A stretch of 64,000 bases of DNA. It comes from Paenibacillus sp. J31TS4 (GTDB lineage Bacteria > Bacillota > Bacilli > Paenibacillales > NBRC-103111). Location: NCBI RefSeq assembly GCF_018403265.1, contig NZ_BOSI01000001.1, positions 1,240,001 to 1,304,000 of the forward strand, read 5' to 3'. A model generated the notes under the pieces. The model saw only the letters and a program-made list of their open reading frames with translations, had not been told where the DNA came from and did no database searches. The translations under genes and the position numbers were made by a program. Positions 43,550 to 51,112 of the stretch are shown in pieces (position 1 is the stretch's first letter; each line of letters opens with the position of its first letter).

Positions 43550-44733
43550 ATACGAAGCAGATTCAGAGGTTCGTGCTCAAGTATCTCGAGGCGACCGGCA
43601 GCCAGATCATCGAGAAAGGACATGCCCACGTCACCGTCAAGCTGTCGCCCGAGGCGGACCGGGAGCTCACCAACCGCTCGTATTACTGGAACTTTGTGGA
43701 GCGCACCGGCGTGGAGCCCGAGACGATGACCTTTACCTTCATCTTCGACCCGGAGGCGCATCAGGCGGCGCAGACCGGGATCGGGGGCGGGCAGCCGGCC
43801 GGCCTGCCTCCTTCCGGGGCACCGACACTTGGCGGTGGGGCCGCGCCCCCGACGCCGGGAGCGGCAGGCGCCGGTCCGACAGGCCCGCGGGGCGCCCATA
43901 CGGGAGTCGGTCCGACGGGCGGTTCGGCTGGTGCCGCTGGACCCGGAGCGGCAGGCGGTTCGGCGCCCGGTTCCACTGGCGCTGCTGCGCTCGGACCCGC
44001 GTCCGCTCCCGCCGGGGCGCCGGCGGCTGGGACGGCAGGCACCGGCCAGCCGTCGGAGAGCATCCTCGGCCGCTATTTCGGCTTCGTGCCGACGTCGCCG
44101 GTCAGCCGCGTCCCGCAGGACGTGCTCACCTACGGCAGCCGCCGGCTCGAACAGATATTTGCCGTCGTGCGCGGCAAGGGCCGGTTCATTCGCCTTTTCG
44201 AGGACCTGAAGGCGGCGCGCAGCGTCCCGCTTTCCCAAGGCTATTCCTCCTGGTTCGGCGTCAACTTCAAGGTCCAGCTCGCCTGTGACATGAAACGGGA
44301 TGAGCTGCACTCACTCGGGTTCGATCTAGCGACCGGCGAGATCGTCGAGCAGTTCCACGACTCCTTGACCGGCCGGAGGCTGACGCCCAAGCTTCCGGTC
44401 AACGTTCACGTGCTGCCGACCCGATTCACCCCCGCCAAGGCGATGATCCTGCTGGAGAATTATCTGGAGAAGGTGCTGCGGCGTTACGACCATACGTGGG
44501 CGGAGCAGGCCGCGGAGCGGCTGGAGGACGAGCTGAGGCGCATCGATGAGTATTATCTCGATCTGCTCAAGGCGGCGGACGAGTCCCTCCGACCGGACAT
44601 CGAGCAGCAGTACCGCAACCGCCAGCAGGAGATCGACTGGCAGTACCGGCCTCGGGTGACCGCATCCGTCATAAACTGCGGGATCTTTCATCTCCAGGGA
44701 AGACCGGGCCCAGCAATTGACGAAAATCGCTAA
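43546..44733 (+). CDS. yqhG: YqhG-family protein with a long Gly/Pro/Ala-rich insertion
   Basis: A 395-residue protein. The N-terminal part (1-75, IQRFVLKYLEATGSQIIEK, SYYWNFVERTGVEPETMTF) and C-terminal part (165-395, ILGRYFGFVPTSPVSRVPQ, GYSSWFGVNFKVQLACDMKR) match YqhG. Between them residues about 78-165 are a low-complexity insertion rich in Gly, Pro and Ala with collagen-like triplets such as GPTGPRGAHTGVGPTGG; YqhG is normally around 260 residues. GTG start overlaps the SNF2 stop. The tight coupling suggests the two proteins work together. Confidence 0.88.
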   Translation: MNTKQIQRFVLKYLEATGSQIIEKGHAHVTVKLSPEADRELTNRSYYWNFVERTGVEPETMTFTFIFDPEAHQAAQTGIGGGQPAGLPPSGAPTLGGGAAPPTPGAAGAGPTGPRGAHTGVGPTGGSAGAAGPGAAGGSAPGSTGAAALGPASAPAGAPAAGTAGTGQPSESILGRYFGFVPTSPVSRVPQDVLTYGSRRLEQIFAVVRGKGRFIRLFEDLKAARSVPLSQGYSSWFGVNFKVQLACDMKRDELHSLGFDLATGEIVEQFHDSLTGRRLTPKLPVNVHVLPTRFTPAKAMILLENYLEKVLRRYDHTWAEQAAERLEDELRRIDEYYLDLLKAADESLRPDIEQQYRNRQQEIDWQYRPRVTASVINCGIFHLQGRPGPAIDENR

Positions 44734-44854
44734 AAGCCTTCAGAAATAGAAGCGCCCGCGCCTAGACGGACGAACACGTTTAAACAAACTTCTCCCGGTG
44801 GCTCTAGTAAACTGGTAACAGCTCTAGCAATCTCCCGAAAAAGGCAGGTGTCGC

Positions 44855-45880
44855 ATGCGTACCAAACTGCTGTCAACCGCCCTTGTCTTCGCTCTTGCCG
44901 GCTCTTACCTCGTCCTGGCGGAGCACGCCGACTCGCGGAATCCCTCGGTGCTGGCCGCCGGCATGACGAGCCAGCTGGCAGCCGAAGCCCAGGCCCAATG
45001 GGCCGAACAAAGAGCGGAGCCGTCCCAATATATCAAGGAAGAATTCATCAAGGCCGGCGGCCAAGTCCAGCCCGGCCTGCACGATTCGATCGCCCGCTGG
45101 GTAAGCGAGCTGGCCGCCCAGCCAGGCTTCGAAGCCTGGCGGGACGCGGACTGGGAACTGCTGCCCCTCGGTCCCGGTCTGCACGGATGGTCCGCCATTG
45201 TGAAGAGCGGCGGCCGGGAAGTCGGCTACCTGATCGTCAGCGCGAACCAGGACGCTTCCGGCGGCTTCCGGCTGCTGGAATACGGAACCGGAACCAAACC
45301 GCTCTACAGTCTGGCGACGCTGTACCAGGCACTGGTGCAGCACGAACTTATCGATCCCCTCCTTCCCTACGACATGTTCCAGGCCGATCTGGCCATCCGC
45401 CGCGAGCCGATCTATTATCATGCGCTGCTTGCGGTCTGGAAGGTGACGGCCGGCGATCACGTCTATTATCTCGACGCCAAGTCCGGCGATCTGCTCCCGG
45501 ATCTGACCGAGGCACTCCGGTCGCTGAACGTCCCGTTTAATGCCGCTGAGCTTCCCGCCCTGAGCGAGTTTGGAGAAGTGGCGGAGACGAGGCTATTAGA
45601 CGTATTCGATCCACTCGGCGGAGCGGGATGGGTGAAGGGCCCCTCCCTGCCCGACAAAGGCGCTACGGGCTTCATGCGGTCGCTGGAGGGTTCCCGTAGG
45701 CTGACCTACACCGCGAGGCTGCTTGAGGACAAGCTGCTCTACCCATTCGCCGTGACTGGCTATCAGCTGTGGAAAAACGGCGAGACGTTCTTCTCGCTCG
45801 ATCACGACGGAAGCCGCTTCATCCCGTATGAGCTGCTTCAGCAGAACGGCGGGTTCAGCTCCTCCGAAGGAGGCAGATGA
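44855..45880 (+). CDS. Secreted protein of unknown function
   Basis: A 341-residue exported protein with signal peptide (MRTKLLSTALVFALAGSYLV, cleavage near residue 22-35). The mature part has a mid-region GYLIVSANQDASGGFRLLEYG and a repeat-like AVWKVTAGDHVYYLDAKSGDL that resembles PepSY-type pieces, but I do not recognise a full domain. AGGTG precedes the ATG. It stands alone with a terminator at 45922. Probably extracellular or wall-associated; function unknown. Confidence 0.75.
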   Translation: MRTKLLSTALVFALAGSYLVLAEHADSRNPSVLAAGMTSQLAAEAQAQWAEQRAEPSQYIKEEFIKAGGQVQPGLHDSIARWVSELAAQPGFEAWRDADWELLPLGPGLHGWSAIVKSGGREVGYLIVSANQDASGGFRLLEYGTGTKPLYSLATLYQALVQHELIDPLLPYDMFQADLAIRREPIYYHALLAVWKVTAGDHVYYLDAKSGDLLPDLTEALRSLNVPFNAAELPALSEFGEVAETRLLDVFDPLGGAGWVKGPSLPDKGATGFMRSLEGSRRLTYTARLLEDKLLYPFAVTGYQLWKNGETFFSLDHDGSRFIPYELLQQNGGFSSSEGGR

Positions 45881-45921
45881 GGGACGCCCTTGTCACTCGT
45901 AAAGCATCTCCGATCCGACAA

Positions 45922-45955
45922 AAGGCCCCTTCCCGAACGTACGGGATGGGGCCTT
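45922..45955 (+). terminator. Terminator after the secreted-protein gene
   Basis: AAGGCCCCTTCCCG pairs with CGGGATGGGGCCTT (one mismatch) over a 6-base loop, followed by the T-rich CCTCTTGCC. It lies 40 bases after the stop. Confidence 0.7.
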
Positions 45956-46013
45956 CCTCTTGCCCTTAGCCGTCTGGCGTCCTGCCTTTCCCTTACCGTC
46001 TAACCGGCGACCG

Positions 46014-46223
46014 CTAGCTCCGGCCGCGGGACCGGCGCTTCCTTTGGCTGATCCACATGGACAGCGCATAAGGGAGCAGACCGAACCAGCGGAGCGGCCA
46101 AGGCTCCTTGTACCGCGACCGGCGCTCCTGCCGGAGCTGGCGCCGAACCTCCCGCGGGGTGTCGATGTACACCACGACCCGCTCGGTTAAATATTGCACG
46201 AATTCATCGGTTTTCTTGCCCAT
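46014..46223 (-). CDS. yqzE: YqzE-family small protein
   Basis: A 69-residue protein starting MGKKTDEFVQYLTERVVVYI with the YqzE pattern RRYKEPWPLRWFGLLPYALSMW-like (here RSRYKEPWPLRWFGLLPYA) and a basic tail. In B. subtilis yqzE lies at the end of the comG competence operon and encodes a small membrane-associated protein of unknown role. GGAGG lies before the ATG at 46223. The comG genes themselves are not here. Confidence 0.85.
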   Translation of the reverse strand: MGKKTDEFVQYLTERVVVYIDTPREVRRQLRQERRSRYKEPWPLRWFGLLPYALSMWISQRKRRSRGRS

Positions 46224-46517
46224 GCTTTCCTCCGCTTCCTGCCGGTCGTATTGCCGTTCTTCCTTCCAGTATCGCCAGCAGCGGAAGCGCTTAACCGCCC
46301 GGAAACCGCAAAAAAACCGTCCGGCTGGTTTCTCCGCCGAACGGGCTAGTCTTTCCTCTTTTGTTCTTCTCGTTTCTCTCACTGCGGGCTATTGGCCCGA
46401 CCGGTAACCAGCGGCTTTCGTCAGACTTCCGTCAGGCTTCTCCTCCGGCGGAGTTTGCCCTGCGAGCTGCGCGCCGTGGGATCCGCGGACGGTTCGACCT
46501 TTCGAAATCCCTTCGTC

Positions 46518-48239
46518 TTAAATTTGCTTCGGGGATTCCAGGCCGATCAGGCGGAGTCCGTTCTGCAGCGTCAGCTGAACGGTCTTTACAAGGGCGAGAC
46601 GGGCTTTGCGGGTCTCCGCGTCGTCGACGAGAATCGGACATTCATGGTAGAACCGGTTGAAGCTTTGCGCGAGATCGACGAGGTAACGGCTGATGAGCGA
46701 CGGCTCCAGCTTGTTCATCGCCTGCACGACCTTCTCGGGGAACAGGGCCGCTTCCTTGGCCGCCTGGTAAGCCGAATCGTTCAGCAGCAGCGATGCATCG
46801 AACGATTCTCCGCCTGCCGGCAGCTCGGTGCTCTCACTGCCGTTTGCCTTGCGCAGCAGACTGCAGCAGCGGGCGTGCGTATATTGGACGTAAGGACCGG
46901 TCTCGCCGTCGAAGTTAAGCGCCTCTTCCCAAGAGAACACGATGTCCTTGATCCGGTTCGTGCTCAAATCGTTGAAAATGATGGCGCCTACGCCGACCTG
47001 GCGGGCGACCTCGTCCTTGTTTGGCATGTCGGGATTCTTGGCGTCGATAATTTCGCGGATCTTGCTGATCGACTGAGTCAGCAGATCCTCCAGCATGACG
47101 ACGTTGCCTTTGCGCGTGGAGAGCTTGGCACCCTCGAGGCTGACCTTGCCGAACGGCACGTGCACGAGCTTGTCCGCCCAGTCGTAGCCCATCAGCTCGA
47201 TGACCTTGAACCACTGCTGGAAGTGCAGGCTCTGGCCCGCGTCGACGACATAGATGCACTTGTCGAAGTCGTAGGTCTTCTTGCGGTAGAGAGCCGCCGT
47301 AATATCGCGGGTGTGGTACAGGGAGCTGCCGTCCTTTTTGAGAATCAGGGCAGGAGCCATGTTGTACTCGTCGAGCCGTACGAGCATCGCGCCTTCGTCC
47401 TCTTCGAGCAGGTTCTTCTCCTTCAGCTCTTCGATGACCGGGCCCATCTTGTCGTTATAGAAGCTCTCTCCTGCATAGGAATCGAATTCTACGCCGAGAA
47501 GCTTGTAAATTCGGCTGAATTCCTTGAGGCTGATGTCGACGAACCACTTCCACAGCTTGCCAGCTTCCGAATCGCCCTGCTCCAGCTTGACGAACCAGGC
47601 GCGCGCCTCGTCCTCGAGCTCGGGCGCATGGTCGGCTTCGTCGTGGAACTTGACGTACAGGCGCAGCAGCTCGCTGATGCCTTCCGCTTCGACCTGCTCC
47701 TTGCTTCCCCACTTCTGGTAGGCCACGATCAGCTTGCCGAACTGGGTGCCCCAATCGCCGAGATGATTGACCCGAACGGTATCGTAGCCGAGGAAGTCGA
47801 ACAGCTTGTACAGCGCGTTGCCGATGATCGTCGTGCGCAGATGGCCAACGTGGAAAGGCTTGGCGATGTTCGGAGACGAGAAGTCGAGCACGATCGTCTT
47901 GCCCTCGCCCATCGTCGAGGAGCCGTAAGCTTCGCGGCGCGTCAGCACATCCTGGAGAAGCGTGGAGACGAACTGAGCCTTATCCAGATAGATATTCAGA
48001 TAGCCGGAGACCGCCTCTACTCGCTCCACATAGGCAATCCCGTCCAGCTTTGCCTTCAGCTCCTCGGCAATCGCCTGGGGTGCCTTGCGCAGCACTTTGC
48101 TCAGCTTGAAGCACGGCATGGAGAGATCCCCCATGTCGGGATTCGGCGGGTATTCGAGCAGCTCCATTATTTGCGATTCGTCCATGCCCTCCAGCTGCGA
48201 AGCCAGACTGCCCGCTAATTGCTTCTTGTATTCGATCAT
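46518..48239 (-). CDS. argS: Arginyl-tRNA synthetase
   Basis: A 573-residue class I synthetase that charges tRNA-Arg. The N-terminal Add-1 domain (1-100) is followed by HVGH at 130-133 (the HIGH signature) in AKPFHVGHLRTT, the KMSKS-equivalent KLSTRKGN, and the C-terminal anticodon-binding DALR domain. Start ATG 48239 has AAGGGAG about 10 bases upstream. The promoter lies at 48427-48455, giving a leader of about 180 bases with a hairpin and a copy of the tRNA-Leu 3' half. Confidence 0.94.
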   Translation of the reverse strand: MIEYKKQLAGSLASQLEGMDESQIMELLEYPPNPDMGDLSMPCFKLSKVLRKAPQAIAEELKAKLDGIAYVERVEAVSGYLNIYLDKAQFVSTLLQDVLTRREAYGSSTMGEGKTIVLDFSSPNIAKPFHVGHLRTTIIGNALYKLFDFLGYDTVRVNHLGDWGTQFGKLIVAYQKWGSKEQVEAEGISELLRLYVKFHDEADHAPELEDEARAWFVKLEQGDSEAGKLWKWFVDISLKEFSRIYKLLGVEFDSYAGESFYNDKMGPVIEELKEKNLLEEDEGAMLVRLDEYNMAPALILKKDGSSLYHTRDITAALYRKKTYDFDKCIYVVDAGQSLHFQQWFKVIELMGYDWADKLVHVPFGKVSLEGAKLSTRKGNVVMLEDLLTQSISKIREIIDAKNPDMPNKDEVARQVGVGAIIFNDLSTNRIKDIVFSWEEALNFDGETGPYVQYTHARCCSLLRKANGSESTELPAGGESFDASLLLNDSAYQAAKEAALFPEKVVQAMNKLEPSLISRYLVDLAQSFNRFYHECPILVDDAETRKARLALVKTVQLTLQNGLRLIGLESPKQI

Positions 48240-48293
48240 GTCCAGTAACTCCCTTTCCTGCTCGTCTGACGAGAATCCTCGTCGTATGCAACA

Positions 48294-48313
48294 AAGCACC
48301 CCGGACGGGGTGC
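48294..48313 (-). terminator. Hairpin in the argS leader, possible attenuator
   Basis: AGCACCCCGTCCGGGGTGCT forms an 8-bp perfect stem with a 4-base loop and is followed on the minus strand by TTTGTTGC. It lies between the argS promoter and start codon, so it could stop transcription before argS unless relieved. The T-run is interrupted, so strength is uncertain. Confidence 0.55.
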
Positions 48314-48333
48314 TCTAGTGTTATGTAACGGAA

Positions 48334-48377
48334 CGGTCGAGAGGACCCGAGCCTCCACGGTGGTATACCCACTAGAA
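48334..48377 (-). other. Degenerate copy of the tRNA-Leu 3' half within the argS leader
   Basis: On the minus strand this 44-base segment contains TTCTAGTGG, then CCGTGGAGG, then GTCCTCTCGACCG; the true tRNA-Leu at 48671-48757 has the same blocks in the same order and spacing. In the last 26 bases only two differ (T to C and A to G in the T loop). It covers the anticodon-stem 3' strand, variable arm, T arm and most of the acceptor 3' strand; no matching 5' half is present. It could be an attachment-site scar, a tRNA remnant or a tRNA mimic in the leader. Confidence 0.75.
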
Positions 48378-48426
48378 TGAGAAGAAGTGAGGTGCCGGGA
48401 GGTACCCTCTATACCCGATAACGCCT

Positions 48427-48455
48427 ATTATATCGGGCTTTTCGCCAAAAAGCAA
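48427..48455 (-). promoter_or_regulatory. Sigma-A promoter of argS
   Basis: On the minus strand TTGCTT (48450-48455) and TATAAT (48427-48432) are exactly 17 bases apart. Transcription would start near 48420 and pass through the tRNA-Leu-like segment and hairpin before argS. Confidence 0.7.
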
Positions 48456-48585
48456 ACGCTTCGGAACGGTTTATTGCTCCTCGTTTTCCTCCCTGCTTTT
48501 GAGCAAGGAGCGGGGCTGTTCCTACTTTTTTCGCGAAGACTCCCCTCGTTTTTCGAGGAGACACCCGCAAGTTTGTACGGGAAGG

Positions 48586-48638
48586 AAAATGCACCTCTTC
48601 GTGCATCCCCATCGTGGGGAGCTGCTGAAGAGGTGCAT
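48586..48638 (-). terminator. Terminator of the tRNA-Leu transcript
   Basis: A long hairpin: ATGCACCTCTTC pairs over 12 bases with GAAGAGGTGCAT, with an inner stem CCCCACGATGGGG. On the minus strand it is followed by TTTTCC. It lies about 30 bases beyond the tRNA 3' end. Confidence 0.8.
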
Positions 48639-48670
48639 TCTATGTAAACCGTATGGTGCTTGTACAAGGT

Positions 48671-48757
48671 TGGTGCGGTCGAGAGGACTCGAACCTCCAC
48701 GGCTGTTACACCACTAGAACCTGAATCTAGCGCGTCTGCCAATTCCGCCACGACCGC
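48671..48757 (-). tRNA. tRNA-Leu, anticodon CAG
   Basis: 87 bases including the encoded CCA end. The acceptor stem GCGGTCG pairs with CGACCGC, followed by ACCA. The D arm is GGCGGAATTGGCAGAC-like, the anticodon stem CTAGA/TCTAG holds loop TTCAGGT with anticodon CAG, a long class II variable arm follows as expected for Leu, then the T arm GGAGGTTCGAGTCCTC. It reads CUG codons. It is divergent from the SOS-box gene at 48955. Confidence 0.96.
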
Positions 48758-48879
48758 ATATCTTGTGTCCCGTTCATCCGACTCGCTTGCTTTATCAGTG
48801 CGGCGACAAGATGTAATATACCATGCAGGAAAACCGGATGTCAAACATTTTTTCGATTTTCTTTTTCGCATCTTTTATG

Positions 48880-48893
48880 CGAACATATGTTGC
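48880..48893. promoter_or_regulatory. LexA/DinR (SOS) box
   Basis: CGAACATATGTTGC matches the Bacillus LexA box CGAACATATGTTCG at 12 of 14 bases. It overlaps the -35 of the promoter for the gene at 48955, the classic repressing position. A further half-site GCGAACAT lies inside the promoter spacer about 20 bases downstream. Confidence 0.7.
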
Positions 48894-48918
48894 TTTATGC
48901 GAACATTTCCAATATAAT
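48890..48918 (+). promoter_or_regulatory. Promoter of the SOS-box gene
   Basis: TTGCTT (48890-48895) and TATAAT (48913-48918) are separated by 17 bases. The LexA box overlaps the -35 element. Confidence 0.7.
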
Positions 48919-48954
48919 GAAAACAAGAAACGATTCGAACGGAGGTTCGCTCCC

Positions 48955-49344
48955 ATGACAACGAAACCGTTGACCCGCAAACCGCCGCAAACAACCGAGC
49001 AAGAAACCGAATTGGTAAAGGAAGCCGTCCTGCTGCCCGTCCTCCTGGCCATGGTCCAGCGGGATGTTAATCGTCTGCAGGAACAATCGCTTAAGCTCTC
49101 CCTGCCAAACGTGGTCGTTCTCCAGCGGATGCTGGAGGCCGTTCATGAGGATCTCCTCCTCGTCAAGCGGAAGCTCAAGATGTCCGGCATCCGGATCTTC
49201 AGCGAAGTGAAGGACGCGAACGGGATCCGCTGCGGCTACCTGTGCCGGGAGAACCGTGGCACCTTCACCATGTCCCGCAGTATGGTTAAAGCCGAGGTCA
49301 GCATTCTAGCCGGCAAGTATGTAGGAACACGGACGGTCTCTTGA
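48955..49344 (+). CDS. Uncharacterised small protein under a candidate LexA box
   Basis: A 129-residue soluble protein, mainly helical (ETELVKEAVLLPVLLAMVQRD, then LPNVVVLQRMLEAVHEDLLLVK) with a basic beta-rich C-terminus (GIRIFSEVKDANGIRCGYLC). No family recognised; it is not YneA, which is a short membrane-anchored LysM protein. The ATG follows GGAGG by 9 bases. A near-consensus SOS box in its promoter suggests induction by DNA damage. The small gene at 49426 lies 81 bases downstream and may be co-transcribed. Confidence 0.75.
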   Translation: MTTKPLTRKPPQTTEQETELVKEAVLLPVLLAMVQRDVNRLQEQSLKLSLPNVVVLQRMLEAVHEDLLLVKRKLKMSGIRIFSEVKDANGIRCGYLCRENRGTFTMSRSMVKAEVSILAGKYVGTRTVS

Positions 49345-49425
49345 CCTCTTACTCATAGAACAGGAATATTTTCCTCCCACTTGTGGAATACAATCTAGTA
49401 TTCGACCAAGCGGGAGGGGATCTCT

Positions 49426-49647
49426 CTGCACATCAGCCAGCCTCAGACGCTCCGTCACGATGTCGACTTCGACAACGCCATTCTATTCCAGCGCCGGGTT
49501 TCCGTCTGGAAGAGCGGCGAGTGTATCGAACGATGCGGAACGATCCGCTCGTTCTCCCCGGGCACCGTCATCGTAGACAAAGCCAAAGAGAACAGCACCT
49601 GCGCATCCTTATATTTGCGCAAGGTCTGCGAATTTCGAATCGAATAA
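49426..49647 (+). CDS. Small uncharacterised protein with a probable CTG start
   Basis: A 73-residue open frame reading from HISQPQTLRHDVDF and including VSVWKSGECIERCGTIRSFS, ending CEFRIE. No ATG, GTG or TTG is available between the upstream in-frame stop (49396) and the conserved-looking region, but CTG at 49426 has GGGAGGGG 7 bases upstream. Composition looks like a real beta-rich protein rather than chance. It lies after the SOS-box gene and before a strong bidirectional terminator. Family unknown; the start codon is an inference. Confidence 0.5.
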   Translation: MHISQPQTLRHDVDFDNAILFQRRVSVWKSGECIERCGTIRSFSPGTVIVDKAKENSTCASLYLRKVCEFRIE

Positions 49648-49655
49648 GCCTGTGC

Positions 49656-49697
49656 CCGTCAAAAAGCCGGTCCCGCGAGGGGCCGGCTTTTTGACGG
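49656..49697. terminator. Strong bidirectional terminator
   Basis: A near-perfect hairpin with arms CCGTCAAAAAGCCGGTCCC and its complement around GCGA; the A-run and T-run lie inside the arms, so it works for the plus-strand small gene and can also insulate the convergent cbiZ gene. Confidence 0.88.
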
Positions 49698-49768
49698 CAA
49701 GAGGCCTATTGCGTGTAACGGCTCAACGCCTGAGGGCAGGCTGTCAGTCCGTTAGGCGGAACCGGCTC

Positions 49769-50674
49769 TTAATTCGCCGGGTGCTCGCGTCGGTAGTCTA
49801 GATAACGCTTGACCGCCGTGCGCAGCGCCTCCGCTACGCTCCTCCCGACGAGGTAGCCGAGCCGCGTGGCGGTTCCTGCGTATTCGTACGTCCGGCCGTC
49901 CCGGTCCGTCGCCGCCAGGAGCACCGCGTCGGTCGTCGTCCCTGTCGCGATCGGCGGCTCCGCGTTCGTCTCGTCGCCCCCCGGCTTGTCCTCCGGTCCG
50001 CCTGCGGCCGCCCGAATGCCCATTTCCTGCAGGACGGCGGCCTTGGCTTCCGTAGCGGTGAGAACGGCGCCTACCATGGCGGCGTCCGACAGCCGGCCGT
50101 CGATCAGGAGGATGATGTTGATCGTCCCGGGATAGATACGCTCGAGCGGCTGCTGGGCACCTGCCCGTGCAGCGTTCCCCAGCCCGGCGGTCACCCACGC
50201 GCAGACGGCCAATTCGTCGTCGGGATCGTATGTCTCGCCGGTGCGTCCGCCTTCCGCGGCTCCATTGCCGGCGCCAGACTGACCGGACTCCGCTTCCCGA
50301 CAATCGCGCCAGCGCAAGGATGCGAAGCCGGCTCCCTCTACTAGCGCAGCCGTCAGCATGGCGCAGCACCCGTCCGCCTCCACTCCCTCCTGTCGCAAGA
50401 ACCGCTCCATCTCCTGCACGGGATCTTCGCACGAATACCGCTTGTTCACCTGCCGGTTAATGAGCGTCTTGGCGGCCCCGTAGCCCCCGTTCCAAATGGA
50501 CGAGTGGAGCGTCCGAAGCGGGGAACCCGCGTCGATCTGCAGATAGGGCTCACCGTCCCGCCCCCGGCGAAAGAAGGCCGACACGCCCGCAGGAAGCCGT
50601 CCTTCCCAGGAGGAGCGCTCCCCCGTCCATACGCCCGGGGCCGTCGAGACGATGCCGGATCCGCCGCTACTCAA
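49769..50674 (-). CDS. cbiZ: Adenosylcobinamide amidohydrolase CbiZ
   Basis: A 301-residue enzyme that cleaves the aminopropanol side chain of adenosylcobinamide to give cobyric acid, letting the cell salvage incomplete corrinoids. Family motifs: STAPGVWTGERSSW-like start, HSSIWNGGYG, GTINIILLIDGRLSDAAMVGA and TGTTTDAVLLAATDRDG followed by YAGTATRLGYLVGRSV. An extra Gly/Glu-rich stretch near 130-150 is not family-typical. TTG start at 50674 overlaps the stop of the upstream gene, so the two are translationally coupled. It fits the B12-dependent NrdJ encoded at 36281. Confidence 0.85.
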   Translation of the reverse strand: MSSGGSGIVSTAPGVWTGERSSWEGRLPAGVSAFFRRGRDGEPYLQIDAGSPLRTLHSSIWNGGYGAAKTLINRQVNKRYSCEDPVQEMERFLRQEGVEADGCCAMLTAALVEGAGFASLRWRDCREAESGQSGAGNGAAEGGRTGETYDPDDELAVCAWVTAGLGNAARAGAQQPLERIYPGTINIILLIDGRLSDAAMVGAVLTATEAKAAVLQEMGIRAAAGGPEDKPGGDETNAEPPIATGTTTDAVLLAATDRDGRTYEYAGTATRLGYLVGRSVAEALRTAVKRYLDYRREHPAN

Positions 50675-50888
50675 CCCAGGGCCCGGCCTTTCTCTCTTCG
50701 CTGAGCGGCTGATAGAGATAATTCCTGTCCAGCTTGAGCACCCGCCGGTTTTGCTTCTTGATCATGACGGTCGTGTCGTTCCACGCCATCACATAACCTT
50801 TGACGTCGTTGGCTTCCTCCGAGTCGCGGATGACCCGGAGCTTCGTTCCTTCCAGTCTATATTTATCCAGCTGTTCGTCGCTGATCAT
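50667..50888 (-). CDS. Small conserved-looking protein, KOW/SH3-like
   Basis: A 73-residue acidic-to-basic soluble protein: YRLEGTKLRVIRDSEEANDV, then a beta-rich GYVMAWNDTTVMIKKQNRRVLKLDRN, which looks like a small SH3/KOW barrel. AAGGAGG lies 7 bases before the ATG. It overlaps the start of cbiZ by 8 bases and so shares its transcript. I do not recognise the family; a role in corrinoid metabolism is only a guess from coupling. Confidence 0.7.
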   Translation of the reverse strand: MISDEQLDKYRLEGTKLRVIRDSEEANDVKGYVMAWNDTTVMIKKQNRRVLKLDRNYLYQPLSEERKAGPWVE

Positions 50889-51112
50889 CTGGTTGCCTCC
50901 TTCATCGAAAGTGGTACTAGTACGCCTTGCTATCAGAATAGCATGGGAGGGCGACTCCCGGAACCCCCCCGCACTTCATACACTTCAAACGTTCCCAGCG
51001 TTCCTGACGCATCCGGCGCCCTCCGTTGCTCCCGCATAAGATCGCCTTTCCGGGGAATGGTAATCGGTAGATGCCACTGGCTACTATCTGCGCAGGAGAG
51101 GAAGGATGCGTA

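Noticed and set aside
46392-48218. An open frame of about 608 codons on the plus strand opposite argS
   Set aside because: Antisense shadow of argS; no start signal and no protein family.
48294-48420. A T-box riboswitch in front of argS
   Set aside because: There is a vague resemblance (GTGGGTATACC), but the 14-base T-box sequence and specifier stem are not present, and the match to the nearby tRNA-Leu 3' half explains the same bases better.
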